The notes: a model not told the origin generated them from the sequence alone. A DNA stretch of 64,000 nt from Anaerococcus prevotii DSM 20548 (GCF_000024105.1 NC_013171.1:864501-928500); one strand, 5' to 3'. Shown: positions 32,302 through 39,909, numbered from the stretch's first letter. Numbers and translations are program-made.

Positions 32302-33390
32302 TTAGCTGTCTAAAAAGCTTACAAATTCTTCTGGAGTTTCTTTTTCTTCTTCTTCCATGATGTGGGAGTATATTTCTAACGTTATGGTTGGATCTGTATG
32401 TCCTAATCTTTCTTGGATGTACTTTATTGATTTTCCCATTCTTAAGAGTATCGTTGCATGCGTATGGCGGAAGCCGTGGACTGTAATTTTGTGTAAGTTG
32501 TTTTTTTCTATTATTCTATTTAATACTTTTAAGGGATATGATCTTGTTACTACTTTACCGCTTCTTTCGAAAATATACTTTTTGTTTGTTTCTTTTAATT
32601 TTATTAAGGTGTCAGTAGTTTCGGTATCTAAGGTTATTTTTCTTGTATTTCCGGTTTTTGTGGTGGATATGATTTGCTTGCCATTTTTGTCTCTTGAGAT
32701 GGATTTACTTATGGTTAAGGTGTTGGTTTTTGTGTTTAGGTCTGACCATTCTAAGGCCAGGGCTTCTCCTGATCTTATACCTGTATGGGATAGGAGTCTA
32801 AAAAAAGCGTAGGTTTGGAGTGGCTCTTTTTCTTTTGTAATTTCTAAAAAGGTTTTTAGTTCTTCGGGTGTGTAGTAATTTTTTTTGTTTATTGCTTGCA
32901 TATTAACTTTCTCCTTTGGGATTTTGATTTTATCGAAGGGATTTTTTTCTATTACGTGGAGGTCTTTGGCGTAATTTAGAACGGCTTTTGCGTAAATTTT
33001 TATATTACTTATATTCTTGTATCTTTTAGAGGCGTCAATTATAAAGGATTGGGCTTGTAGCTGGGTAAATTCTTTTAGAGGTATATTACCTATATAAGGT
33101 ATTATCTGATTCTTAAAAAGAGATTTTGTTTTGTATACAGTTTGCTCCTTTACGGTGGTTTGCCAGGTTTCTAGCCATAGTTCATAGGCATCATTAAAAG
33201 TCTTGAGTTTCGCTTCTGGTTTGGTTGGTGTTTGTATCCTTAGTTTGAGATAGGCATTTTCAGCTTCTTTTTTGCTTTTAAACCCTCTTCGATTAGTCCT
33301 TATTTCTTTACCAGTAATCGGATCTAAGCCTAAGTATATATTGAATCCATAATACGTTCTTTTTTCTTTTTTATAGTTGTAGATTTTCAT
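32302..33390 (-). CDS. int: Tyrosine-family phage integrase
   Basis: 362 residues. An N-terminal AP2-like arm-binding region (YGFNIYLGLDPITGKEI, about 12-55) precedes a SAM-like core-binding domain (60-160) and the catalytic domain. The catalytic residues are Arg in HTGIRSGEAL, HGFRHTHA (His and Arg), LGHTDP and the tyrosine in TLEIYSHI. It lies next to the RNA-gene fragment, so it should catalyse integration there. Confidence 0.95.
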   Translation of the reverse strand: MKIYNYKKEKRTYYGFNIYLGLDPITGKEIRTNRRGFKSKKEAENAYLKLRIQTPTKPEAKLKTFNDAYELWLETWQTTVKEQTVYKTKSLFKNQIIPYIGNIPLKEFTQLQAQSFIIDASKRYKNISNIKIYAKAVLNYAKDLHVIEKNPFDKIKIPKEKVNMQAINKKNYYTPEELKTFLEITKEKEPLQTYAFFRLLSHTGIRSGEALALEWSDLNTKTNTLTISKSISRDKNGKQIISTTKTGNTRKITLDTETTDTLIKLKETNKKYIFERSGKVVTRSYPLKVLNRIIEKNNLHKITVHGFRHTHATILLRMGKSIKYIQERLGHTDPTITLEIYSHIMEEEEKETPEEFVSFLDS

Positions 33391-33476
33391 ACTTGCTCCT
33401 CACTTTTAACTGTGGTACACTAAAAGTAGGCTAGTTGTTATGTTCATTACTCAATGTCTAGTCTACGGTAATTTTT

Positions 33477-33508
33477 TAGCACTGGGATTGTCGAGTTTCC
33501 CAGTGCTA
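33477..33508. terminator. Hairpin between integrase and lipoprotein genes
   Basis: A perfect 11-bp inverted repeat: TAGCACTGGGA at 33477-33487 and TCCCAGTGCTA at 33498-33508, with a ten-base loop. On the plus strand it is followed by TTTTAATTTATTTT. On the minus strand, the direction of the flanking genes, it is followed by A's. It would thus stop plus-strand rather than minus-strand transcription, or act as an RNA processing or stability element. Confidence 0.5.
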
Positions 33509-33510
33509 TT

Positions 33511-33885
33511 TTAATTTATTTTAACTTCTTCAGCATTATCTTGACTTGATAGAGTAAATACTAAGTCGGTCCCTAATTCAAAGTCAACGTTTTTAAGGTA
33601 GGTGTCTCCTCCATTGTAATAAATTCCTTTACCTTTATTATTTGTATTAGATTCGTCATAAACGATTATGTCGTAGTTTGAACCTTTATCTTTTACTTCC
33701 TCGAGCCATTCTTTGATAAATTCATCATTTACATCTGCTTCTTTCGCTCTTGTTACTGTCATTGTTCCTATTGATTCGTTTCCTGATCCATTCGTTATTT
33801 CTTTTGTTTCTGGTTTAATCTTCTTACCACATGAAGATAAAGCTAGGATAGCGAGTAATCCGATAGTAATTTTTTTAAATTTCAT
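33511..33885 (-). CDS. Small prophage lipoprotein in the lysogeny module
   Basis: 124 residues. A basic start and hydrophobic stretch (KKITIGLLAILAL) run to the lipobox LSSC at about residue 19. After that the protein is hydrophilic, about 100 residues, with no known domain recognised. It lies between integrase and repressor and reads with them, so it should be made in lysogens. The same location holds superinfection-exclusion lipoproteins such as Ltp of phage TP-J34. Similarity is by position and type only, not by sequence. Confidence 0.7.
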   Translation of the reverse strand: MKFKKITIGLLAILALSSCGKKIKPETKEITNGSGNESIGTMTVTRAKEADVNDEFIKEWLEEVKDKGSNYDIIVYDESNTNNKGKGIYYNGGDTYLKNVDFELGTDLVFTLSSQDNAEEVKIN

Positions 33886-33930
33886 AAATTTCTCCTTGAT
33901 TTTTTATATATTAAGCCTTGCGGCTAAATA

Positions 33931-34551
33931 TCAGTATTTTCTTCTGTTCTCTATTACTCTTCCTATTATTTCTACTGGTAGGTTAATTATTTCTTCATTT
34001 GAGTAAAATTGAGGTAGGAAAACATCTGGATTTATAGCTACTAGAGTTATGCCTTGTTCTGATTTTTTTACTATTTTTAGTGTGGCTTCATCTCCGTTGA
34101 TTCTTACTGCTGCAACTTGTCCGCTGTCTATATCTGATTGTTTTCTTATTATAGCCACATCTCCATCTTTAAATTCTGGGCTCATTGAATCACCTCTACA
34201 AAGGAGACCAAAGTGCTCGCCTTGACTTTTTAGGGCTATATCTATATCTTCAAAATCATATATATTTTCATCGGCCACAAAAGGATTGCCGCATGAGATA
34301 GAAGCATATACAGGGATGGTATATTTTTCGTTATTAATGTTGTTGCTTTTATAGTGTGTATTTCCTAATAAATAATCGGATGATACATTAAATGTTTTTG
34401 TATATTTTTGTAAAATTTCTGTACTAGGGACTCTTTGATTTCTTTCATACATACTTATAGTCGCTCTATTTATACCTAATATTTGTGCCAAGGTTTCTTG
34501 TTTCATTTCCTGTTCTTCTCTTAATTGTTTTAATTTTGCACCTAATGACAT
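33931..34551 (-). CDS. CI-like phage repressor (XRE HTH + S24 peptidase)
   Basis: 206 residues. An XRE helix-turn-helix occupies about 8-62 (MKQETLAQILGINRATISMYERNQR). The C-terminal LexA-type autoprotease has catalytic Ser in CRGDSMSP and Lys in EATLKIV. A Cys-Gly pair in SISCGNPF is the likely self-cleavage site, and UmuD uses Cys-Gly in the same way. RecA-stimulated cleavage would induce the phage. It is divergent from the cro-like gene. Confidence 0.92.
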   Translation of the reverse strand: MSLGAKLKQLREEQEMKQETLAQILGINRATISMYERNQRVPSTEILQKYTKTFNVSSDYLLGNTHYKSNNINNEKYTIPVYASISCGNPFVADENIYDFEDIDIALKSQGEHFGLLCRGDSMSPEFKDGDVAIIRKQSDIDSGQVAAVRINGDEATLKIVKKSEQGITLVAINPDVFLPQFYSNEEIINLPVEIIGRVIENRRKY

Positions 34552-34567
34552 AATTTCTCCTTTTTAT

Positions 34568-34695
34568 GTAACTATAAGTTATCTTGTTATTATTATAATG
34601 CCTTTTTGTAACTATGTAAACATCTATATTGTAACAAATAGATACATAATCTAGTGAAGATTTAAAAAAAGACTTGACAAGTAACTTAAAGTAAC
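34568..34695. promoter_or_regulatory. Operator cluster of the lysogeny switch
   Basis: Four GTAAC-type 15-bp sites lie between the repressor and cro-like genes: 34568 GTAACTATAAGTTAT, 34608 GTAACTATG (a half-site), 34631 GTAACAAATAGATAC and 34681 GTAACTTAAAGTAAC. The last fills the spacer of the rightward promoter. Dyad symmetry centres on GTAACTT/AAGTTAC. Binding by the CI-like and Cro-like proteins is inferred. Confidence 0.65.
34592..34620 (-). promoter_or_regulatory. Leftward repressor promoter (PRM-like)
   Basis: On the minus strand TTTACA (34615-34620) and TATAAT (34592-34597) are 17 bp apart. A GTAAC half-site at 34608 overlaps the spacer and -35. The GTAACTATAAGTTAT operator at 34568-34582 lies just downstream of the start, so the promoter is probably self-regulated. 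Confidence 0.65.
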
Positions 34696-34702
34696 ATATA
34701 AT
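34674..34702 (+). promoter_or_regulatory. Rightward early promoter (PR-like)
   Basis: Perfect consensus boxes TTGACA (34674-34679) and TATAAT (34697-34702) with a 17-bp spacer. The spacer contains the operator GTAACTTAAAGTAAC, so a bound repressor would exclude RNA polymerase. It drives the cro-like gene and the early region. Confidence 0.85.
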
Positions 34703-34736
34703 ATAATATATAAGACGAGTGGAGGTGATTGATAGA

Positions 34737-34940
34737 TTGAAAAATAAGAAAGTTGGTAATAGATTAAAAAAATTAAGATTAAGTAGAGGGTTAAGTCAAA
34801 AAGAGATGGCCGATATTTTAAAAGTAACTAGACCTTTGATTTCTATGTATGAGGCTGGTAATAGGATGCCATCACCTAATATTATGAAAAAATATTCTAT
34901 AATTTTCAAAAAAAGTGTAGATGATATTTTTTTCAGATGA
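34737..34940 (+). CDS. Cro-like XRE family regulator
   Basis: 67 residues, almost entirely an XRE helix-turn-helix (GLSQKEMADILKVTRPLISMYEAG). The start is probably TTG at 34737, because the near-perfect ribosome site GGAGGTGAT (34721-34729) lies seven bases upstream. A GTG at 34719 would sit before that site. It is divergent from the CI-like gene and flanked on both sides by GTAAC operators. Confidence 0.82.
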   Translation: MKNKKVGNRLKKLRLSRGLSQKEMADILKVTRPLISMYEAGNRMPSPNIMKKYSIIFKKSVDDIFFR

Positions 34941-34943
34941 AAA

Positions 34944-34988
34944 GTAACTTTAAGATACTATTATAAAATTGTTGTAACTATAAGTTTT
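34944..34988 (+). promoter_or_regulatory. Second operator pair downstream of the cro-like gene
   Basis: GTAACTTTAAGATAC (34944-34958) and GTAACTATAAGTTTT (34974-34988) repeat the operator motif. The latter matches the 34568 site at 14 of 15 bases. They lie before the excisionase-like gene, and a TATTAT/TATAAA-like stretch between them could be a -10 element. Confidence 0.55.
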
Positions 34989-35006
34989 CAGAATAAAGGA
35001 GTAATT

Positions 35007-35204
35007 ATGAAAGTTTCAATAGCCGAGAGGGAGTTTCTTAATAAGACGGAGATGGCTGCTTGGCTTGATATGAGTGTTAACACTTTAGATAAGATGGTAG
35101 AGGAGGGATTGCCTATATATAGGTGGTCTAGGAAAGTTTATTTCTTAAAAGACGATGTAAAAGATTTTTTTAAAAAGAATTATAAGTACGTCAATGAAAA
35201 TTAG
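35007..35204 (+). CDS. Excisionase-like / helix-turn-helix domain protein
   Basis: 65 residues resembling HTH_17 (MerR-like winged helix) proteins: LNKTEMAAWLDMSVNTLDKMVEEGLPIYRWSRKVYF, a pattern of phage excisionases and DNA-binding adaptors. AAAGGAG precedes the ATG. Its distance from int means it may instead regulate early genes. Confidence 0.65.
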   Translation: MKVSIAEREFLNKTEMAAWLDMSVNTLDKMVEEGLPIYRWSRKVYFLKDDVKDFFKKNYKYVNEN

Positions 35205-35213
35205 GAGGAATTT

Positions 35214-35396
35214 ATGACATTAAGAATATTTGGGAAAAAGAAGACAAGTAAGAGAGCGAAAAGACCAGAGCTAAGAGTTGTAGAAAGTGTGGACTTAAGA
35301 AGTCGTAAAAGGGAGCATAAGAAAATCTTAGGATACAGAAGAGAAATGCTATTGAGCATAGATCCAGACAATAAAAAAGCTTCTAGTATGCTCTAG
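35214..35396 (+). CDS. Small basic phage protein, function unknown
   Basis: 60 residues rich in Lys and Arg (FGKKKTSKRAKRPELR near the N-terminus), with no recognised domain. AGGAGG precedes the ATG. It lies in the early operon. The high charge suggests nucleic-acid binding, but nothing more can be said. Confidence 0.55.
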   Translation: MTLRIFGKKKTSKRAKRPELRVVESVDLRSRKREHKKILGYRREMLLSIDPDNKKASSML

Positions 35397-35414
35397 GAGC
35401 TTAGAGTTAAACGT

Positions 35415-35627
35415 ATGAATATTATACCATTTAAGAGTTTAAGTCTAGCTGGGAAGGTAGAAGAAGCTAAAAACTTTGATAATCAATTTATAGTGAATAT
35501 TCTAGTTTTAGCGAAAAGGTGTGGAAAAAATAGGAAGAATGATGAAAACTTTTTAATTCTAGATAAAGAATTAGAAGAGAGAGCAAGATACAGTTACAAG
35601 GTGTTAGGAGCTATATATGCGAATTAA
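35415..35627 (+). CDS. Hypothetical early phage protein
   Basis: 70 residues starting MNIIPFKSL, soluble and not recognised. There is no clear ribosome site (the upstream GAGCTTAGAG is weak). It overlaps the next gene by 11 bases. Confidence 0.5.
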   Translation: MNIIPFKSLSLAGKVEEAKNFDNQFIVNILVLAKRCGKNRKNDENFLILDKELEERARYSYKVLGAIYAN

Positions 35628-35889
35628 ATTTACCAGAGTCTTATATGTAGAAGATGAAGTAGATATCCCACTAAAAGCGATAGAGAAAGATTACGACGGA
35701 GATATAGAGGAAGCCCTTAAGGCAAAATATATAGTTTCAGAAAATTGCAAGATTAAAGATGTTGTCTTTGAGGATATCGAAGAGGGAAAGCTTGATGAAG
35801 AAGATACGGCTTATCTTAAGAGGATAGACGAGGAGGCAGAGGAAGACGAAAGAATTATAAGAGACCAGTACTATAAAGGACTTATGTAG
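35617..35889 (+). CDS. Acidic early phage protein, first of a tandem related pair
   Basis: 90 residues with a very acidic C-terminal half. The N-terminal third (RIKFTRVLYVEDEVDIP, DYDGDIEEALK) resembles that of the next protein (KIFFKRSIVEYDEVEVD, NYNGDILKAVK), so the two probably arose by duplication. No known domain. Confidence 0.6.
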   Translation: MRIKFTRVLYVEDEVDIPLKAIEKDYDGDIEEALKAKYIVSENCKIKDVVFEDIEEGKLDEEDTAYLKRIDEEAEEDERIIRDQYYKGLM

Positions 35890-35898
35890 GAGGCCATT

Positions 35899-36183
35899 AT
35901 GAAGATATTTTTTAAAAGGTCAATTGTAGAGTACGACGAAGTGGAAGTAGATATGCTTGATGTAGATTTTAACTACAATGGAGATATTTTAAAAGCTGTT
36001 AAAGATGAAGATTACGGAAATGCAAGAAAATTTAATGACTATCAGATTTTAGATTATCAACTAAGCGAGAAAGAATTAAATAAAAATATTTTGGAAAAGA
36101 ATTTTGAAGATATTTGCAAATATCGAAATATGAATGAATTAAATATGTGTCAAGAGCAAGAAGATGAGAGGATAAGATTTTGA
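35899..36183 (+). CDS. Early phage protein, second of a tandem related pair
   Basis: 94 residues related to the preceding protein in its N-terminal 40 residues, with a different Asn/Glu-rich C-terminus. AGGAGG precedes the ATG. It overlaps the TTG start of the Gp157 gene. Function unknown. Confidence 0.6.
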   Translation: MKIFFKRSIVEYDEVEVDMLDVDFNYNGDILKAVKDEDYGNARKFNDYQILDYQLSEKELNKNILEKNFEDICKYRNMNELNMCQEQEDERIRF

Positions 36184-36647
36184 AATTATACGAGATAGTA
36201 GAAGCTTACCAGAATTTAAGCGAATTAGAAGAAAGCGAAGATATAAAGAAGGCTTTAGATGTAATTAGTGATGAGTTTGATGTAAAGGCTGAAAATATAG
36301 TGAAAGTTATTAGAAATATGGAGGCTGACGAAAAGGCTTTGAGGGACGAAGAAATAAGGCTTGGTGATAAAAGGAGAGCTATAGGCACAAAAAAAGAGAA
36401 TCTTAAAGAATATCTATTTTCTAGTATGCGTGCAATCGGTAAGCCTAAAATGAAAGCGGGCATATTCAATATAAACATTCAAAAAAATCCTCAATCAATA
36501 AATATTATTGATGAGAATATTATACCAGATAAATATAAGATTGCCTCTTATAAGTTAGATAAAAAGCAATTAAAAGAAGATATAAAAGAAGGCTTAGAGA
36601 TAGAAGGTGCTGAACTAGTACAAACAGAAGGGATTAGGATAAGATGA
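36180..36647 (+). CDS. Siphovirus Gp157 family protein
   Basis: 155 residues with the Gp157 pattern: an N-terminal KLYEIVEAYQNL helix, a coiled-coil middle (EADEKALRDEEIRLGDKRRAI) and the C-terminal core VNIQKNP-x-S-I-N-I-like NINIQKNPQSINI with IPDKYK. The family is common in early regions next to ERF or RecT genes, and Gp157 of a streptococcal phage was linked to phage resistance. The start is TTG. Confidence 0.8.
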   Translation: MKLYEIVEAYQNLSELEESEDIKKALDVISDEFDVKAENIVKVIRNMEADEKALRDEEIRLGDKRRAIGTKKENLKEYLFSSMRAIGKPKMKAGIFNINIQKNPQSINIIDENIIPDKYKIASYKLDKKQLKEDIKEGLEIEGAELVQTEGIRIR

Positions 36648-37264
36648 GTGCTTACGAAAAATTAATGACAGTCCAGTGGAAATTAAAAGCTCCAAAAGGA
36701 CAAAGGAATAACTTTGGAAATTACAACTATAGATCATGTGAAGATATACTAGAAGCCGTTAAGCCTATCCTATCAGAAGTAGGGGCAGTAGTAGTTATAA
36801 ACGACAATGTTATTGAAGTAGGAGATAGAATTTATATACAAGCGATAGCAAGCTTTATAGACACTGAGGATGGAGGAAAGATTTCGACTAGTGCATACGC
36901 TAGAGAAGCGTTGAGCAAGAAAGGCATGGATGAATCCCAACTTACAGGGGCGACCTCCTCATATGCTCGTAAATACGCATTAAACGGGCTTTTCGCTATA
37001 GACGATAGTAAGGATATGGATTATCTAAACAAAGGCGACAAGGGTTCAAGCAATAGCCAAAAACGACCTAGTAAGAAGTTAAGTGCCGACGAATTATATA
37101 AGAAAGCTGGAGAGATAAGGGTCCAAGGTGGCCAGTATGAGTCGCTTACACTTTTGGAAGTAGAAGAAGATAGCCCTGATACGATTACAGAGTGGTTCAG
37201 GATATCAGACAAGGGAGAAAGAAAAGATATTTTAAAAGCGATTATAGATAAGAGGAAGCAGTAA
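36644..37264 (+). CDS. erf: ERF family single-strand annealing recombinase
   Basis: 206 residues. The ERF core is present: APKGQRNNFGNYNYRSCEDILEAVKP, then VGDRIYIQAIA and the family box GMDESQLTGATSSYARKYAL...AIDD. A Lys/Ser linker and a separate C-terminal domain follow. It anneals complementary single strands during phage recombination and works with the SSB and RusA encoded nearby. Confidence 0.88.
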   Translation: MSAYEKLMTVQWKLKAPKGQRNNFGNYNYRSCEDILEAVKPILSEVGAVVVINDNVIEVGDRIYIQAIASFIDTEDGGKISTSAYAREALSKKGMDESQLTGATSSYARKYALNGLFAIDDSKDMDYLNKGDKGSSNSQKRPSKKLSADELYKKAGEIRVQGGQYESLTLLEVEEDSPDTITEWFRISDKGERKDILKAIIDKRKQ

Positions 37265-37560
37265 TGAAAGTGGTTTGTAGAGATAAAACACCAGACGGAA
37301 TTGATATACAGATAGAAAATTGGCATGAGGATTATCCTTTGCTTAATCAAGAAAATGATTTTTTAGCAGCTTACCCTAAAGATGCAATTAGTCTAATAGG
37401 AAATATAAGGATAGAATTTAGATTTTCTAGCGGTCAAGAGTGTTTCGGGAAATATCAGGATTTGATAAAAGGTAATTGCAAGATTGAAGACTTAAAGAAA
37501 TATTGTACTGACCCAGATAAATACAGGATTAAAAAATTTTTTGATTATATGAGGAAGTGA
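37264..37560 (+). CDS. Hypothetical phage protein
   Basis: 98 residues whose ATG overlaps the erf stop codon. It has mixed alpha/beta character, no cysteine pairs or membrane segments, and no recognised family. It is probably translated by coupling with erf. Confidence 0.55.
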   Translation: MKVVCRDKTPDGIDIQIENWHEDYPLLNQENDFLAAYPKDAISLIGNIRIEFRFSSGQECFGKYQDLIKGNCKIEDLKKYCTDPDKYRIKKFFDYMRK

Positions 37561-37566
37561 GGATAT

Positions 37567-37968
37567 ATGGCAAATTATAGTTATTTAATTAATAGGCTTA
37601 TAAATCCTAAAATTACAAATATTAGAAAGATGGCACCTACTAGATTTTTTATAGACATAGAGCCTTTAAGAGGTGATAAAAGTTTTTTAATCGAAGTTAC
37701 TTTTTGTGAGGCTAGCGGACCGAATTCCTTACCTGAATTATGGTACAAATACGGATATATGGACAAGGTTTTGAGAAGATATATGTGTATCAAAACTTAT
37801 TGCACTGATAAGGATGGGAATTGTACAGGAAGTTACAATCCACAGATAATCGGAATACACAAGCTTAACTTTGATTATATGTTTGAAAGTACTGAAGAAA
37901 ATCTAAATAAGTTGATTGGTAAGTGCGTGAGTATGTACGAAAGAAACGAGGTGAGGCTGGTTGAGTAA
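37567..37968 (+). CDS. Hypothetical phage protein
   Basis: 133 residues, soluble, with several cysteines and beta-rich sequence (TRFFIDIEPLRGDKSFLIEV). Not recognised. It overlaps the initiator gene by eight bases and is probably part of the replication module. Confidence 0.55.
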   Translation: MANYSYLINRLINPKITNIRKMAPTRFFIDIEPLRGDKSFLIEVTFCEASGPNSLPELWYKYGYMDKVLRRYMCIKTYCTDKDGNCTGSYNPQIIGIHKLNFDYMFESTEENLNKLIGKCVSMYERNEVRLVE

Positions 37969-38905
37969 AACAATTGTAGAACGTGATTTTTGGAACGATG
38001 AGAAAGTTATAGATGAATTTAGCCCGGAGGATAAGTTATTCATGATGTATTTATTAACTTGTCCTAGGGGCAACCCTATAGGTATTTACAAAATCCCGAT
38101 TAAGATTATAGCTTTTGAGATTGGTTACAGTCCTGAAGCGGTCAGAGTTTTATTGGATAGATTTGAAACTAAGTATAAGAAAATAGTTTATGATTACGAA
38201 GAGCAAGAAATAGCCATTTTAAGCACTTTAAAGCACACAATCAACAGAGGCGGAAAACCTATAGAAGAAATGGTTACAAAAAAATTAGATGACGTTGTAG
38301 ATACTAATTTAGTTGTTAAAGTGTATGACCATATGCATGATTGGTGGGAGTTATCTAATAGGGAAATAGATAAGACTATTAAGAATATATTTGAGAATGA
38401 GATAAAAAAAAGAGAAGAACTTATATCTAATACTAATACCTATATTAATACTAATACTAATATTAATATTAATACTAATACTTATTCGGGTACCGATTCA
38501 GGTAACGATTCGGAAGAATGTTCAAATATCAACGATGATAATAAAAGTACCGATTCAGGTAACGATTCGTACAGCGATTCGTGGAAAAAGCAAGTTATTA
38601 GTGAGTGGAACAAACTAGATAAAAATATCCCTAAGATTAAGACCTTAAATGCTAGTACTGATAGATACAAAATGCTAAAGGCTAGGATAAATGAAAATGG
38701 CCTAGATAAAGTATTAGAAGCTATTAGATCTATAGGAAATAGTCAATTTCTACAAGGGTATAAGACAAGCTTTGTAATAACTTTTGATTGGTTTATAAGA
38801 CCTAATAATTTTGTAAAAGTTCTAGACGGTAACTACCTAGATAGAGAGACCACAAGCGAGTATGAGAAAGAAACTGATAAGTTCCTAGAAGACTTTACAT
38901 GGTGA
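37961..38905 (+). CDS. Phage replication initiator (DnaD/replisome-organizer-like)
   Basis: 314 residues from a TTG start preceded by GAGGTGAGG. An N-terminal winged-helix domain (SKTIVERDFWNDEKVIDEFSPEDKLFMMYLL, SPEAVRVLLDRF) is followed by a low-complexity Asn/Thr/Asp/Ser linker (about 155-205). The C-terminal domain resembles replisome organizers (DRYKMLKARINENGL, SFVITFDWFIRPNNF). The DnaC-like loader follows directly, the standard initiator-loader pair. The linker is encoded by direct repeats, treated as a separate origin feature. Confidence 0.8.
   Translation: MSKTIVERDFWNDEKVIDEFSPEDKLFMMYLLTCPRGNPIGIYKIPIKIIAFEIGYSPEAVRVLLDRFETKYKKIVYDYEEQEIAILSTLKHTINRGGKPIEEMVTKKLDDVVDTNLVVKVYDHMHDWWELSNREIDKTIKNIFENEIKKREELISNTNTYINTNTNININTNTYSGTDSGNDSEECSNINDDNKSTDSGNDSYSDSWKKQVISEWNKLDKNIPKIKTLNASTDRYKMLKARINENGLDKVLEAIRSIGNSQFLQGYKTSFVITFDWFIRPNNFVKVLDGNYLDRETTSEYEKETDKFLEDFTW
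38427..38586 (+). repeat. Candidate phage replication origin inside the initiator gene
   Basis: A roughly 60-bp AT-rich block of ACTAAT/ATTAAT units (38427-38486) is followed by five CGATTC iterons at 38494, 38506, 38551, 38563 and 38575, with 12-bp spacing within clusters. A 23-bp segment starting GTACCGATTCAGG is repeated exactly at 38490 and 38547. An unwinding element beside iterons inside the initiator gene is the layout of lambda ori in gene O. The function is inferred. Confidence 0.6.
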
Positions 38906-38909
38906 TTTT

Positions 38910-39692
38910 ATGGAAAAAATAGCAGATGGAGAATTATGGAAAGATATGATTTCCATGAGAAAAAAGATAAACAAAAATTTTGTTTATGATGAGGATGAAG
39001 CTAGAAGAGAACTAGCAATGAGAGAGTCAGACCTTCAAAGAAAAATCAATGAGACTTACGTAAATTTCTGTAAAAGAGAAGGCGGACTTAAGTATTCAGG
39101 AATGCCGACTAAATATCGTGATATGGATTTTACTGACCTGCTAACTACAAAAGAGAATGGGCAGATGATTAATCACTTATCTAAGTACGTGAAGAATTAT
39201 AAAAACATGTATAAGGGGATTGGTCTAGTTGGAGGTATGGGCGTTGGTAAAACTACTCTAATTGCTATTACCTGTAAGGAAATAGTGAAGAGGTATAAAG
39301 AAAGCTTATATTTTGCAGATGAAACAACGATTTTGAATGAAATTAAAAGGTCCATAAACGATAGGTCTTTAGAAACTCCAGAAGATGTAATTAGAAATAT
39401 CGCAAATAATGATTTGGTAGTGATTGATGAATTTGGGACTACTACTAATCAGTGGGAGATATCACAAATTAAAAAAGTGATGGATCTAGTAATAAACAAA
39501 AGAAATAAGATTTTTGTAACGTCTAATTATAGCTCTAGCGAGCTTTTACAAAGGTGGAAGGACGAGAACAATAACAAGACACCTAAACAGGTATTAGACC
39601 GTATGTATGAAGCTATGGACGTTTATAAGCTAGAAGGGAAGAGTTTTAGAAGACAAAGTTACAAGAGAAAGGATTTGAATTATGGAAATTAA
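38910..39692 (+). CDS. DnaC/IstB-like helicase loader ATPase
   Basis: 260 residues. The AAA+ core has Walker A GGMGVGKTT near 108-116, Walker B LVVIDEFG near 170 and a sensor-1 asparagine in FVTSNYSS. The N-terminal 80 residues, with helicase-binding character, contain GGLKYSGMPTKYRDMDF. It loads the host DnaB helicase at the phage origin. It overlaps the next gene by 11 bases. Confidence 0.9.
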   Translation: MEKIADGELWKDMISMRKKINKNFVYDEDEARRELAMRESDLQRKINETYVNFCKREGGLKYSGMPTKYRDMDFTDLLTTKENGQMINHLSKYVKNYKNMYKGIGLVGGMGVGKTTLIAITCKEIVKRYKESLYFADETTILNEIKRSINDRSLETPEDVIRNIANNDLVVIDEFGTTTNQWEISQIKKVMDLVINKRNKIFVTSNYSSSELLQRWKDENNNKTPKQVLDRMYEAMDVYKLEGKSFRRQSYKRKDLNYGN

Positions 39693-39909
39693 ACTTAATA
39701 ATGACGAAATGGCAACACTAACAGCAATAATTCTTGCAATAGGAGATGATGTGGAAAATGGTCTTTTTGACCAGGGCGATGGAGAAATGGCTGAGAGAGC
39801 TAAAAAATCATTCACAAGCTTATCAAATAAAGTCCTAATGGCTAACTTTAAGCTGATAGAAAGCGGATTCGAAGGTGTTATGGATGCAGAGATTTTAGAG
39901 GAGGAGTAG
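39682..39909 (+). CDS. Hypothetical phage protein
   Basis: 75 residues, helical and acidic (EIKLNNDEMATLTAIILAIGDDVENGLF). It sits between the helicase loader and SSB and ends in GAGGAGGAG, which doubles as the SSB ribosome site. Not recognised. Confidence 0.6.
   Translation: MEIKLNNDEMATLTAIILAIGDDVENGLFDQGDGEMAERAKKSFTSLSNKVLMANFKLIESGFEGVMDAEILEEE

Noticed and set aside
38431-38486. Simple microsatellite interpretation of the ACTAAT block
   Set aside because: It keeps the reading frame and lies beside iterons with fixed 12-bp spacing in an initiator gene, so an origin reading is favoured over neutral expansion, though not proven.
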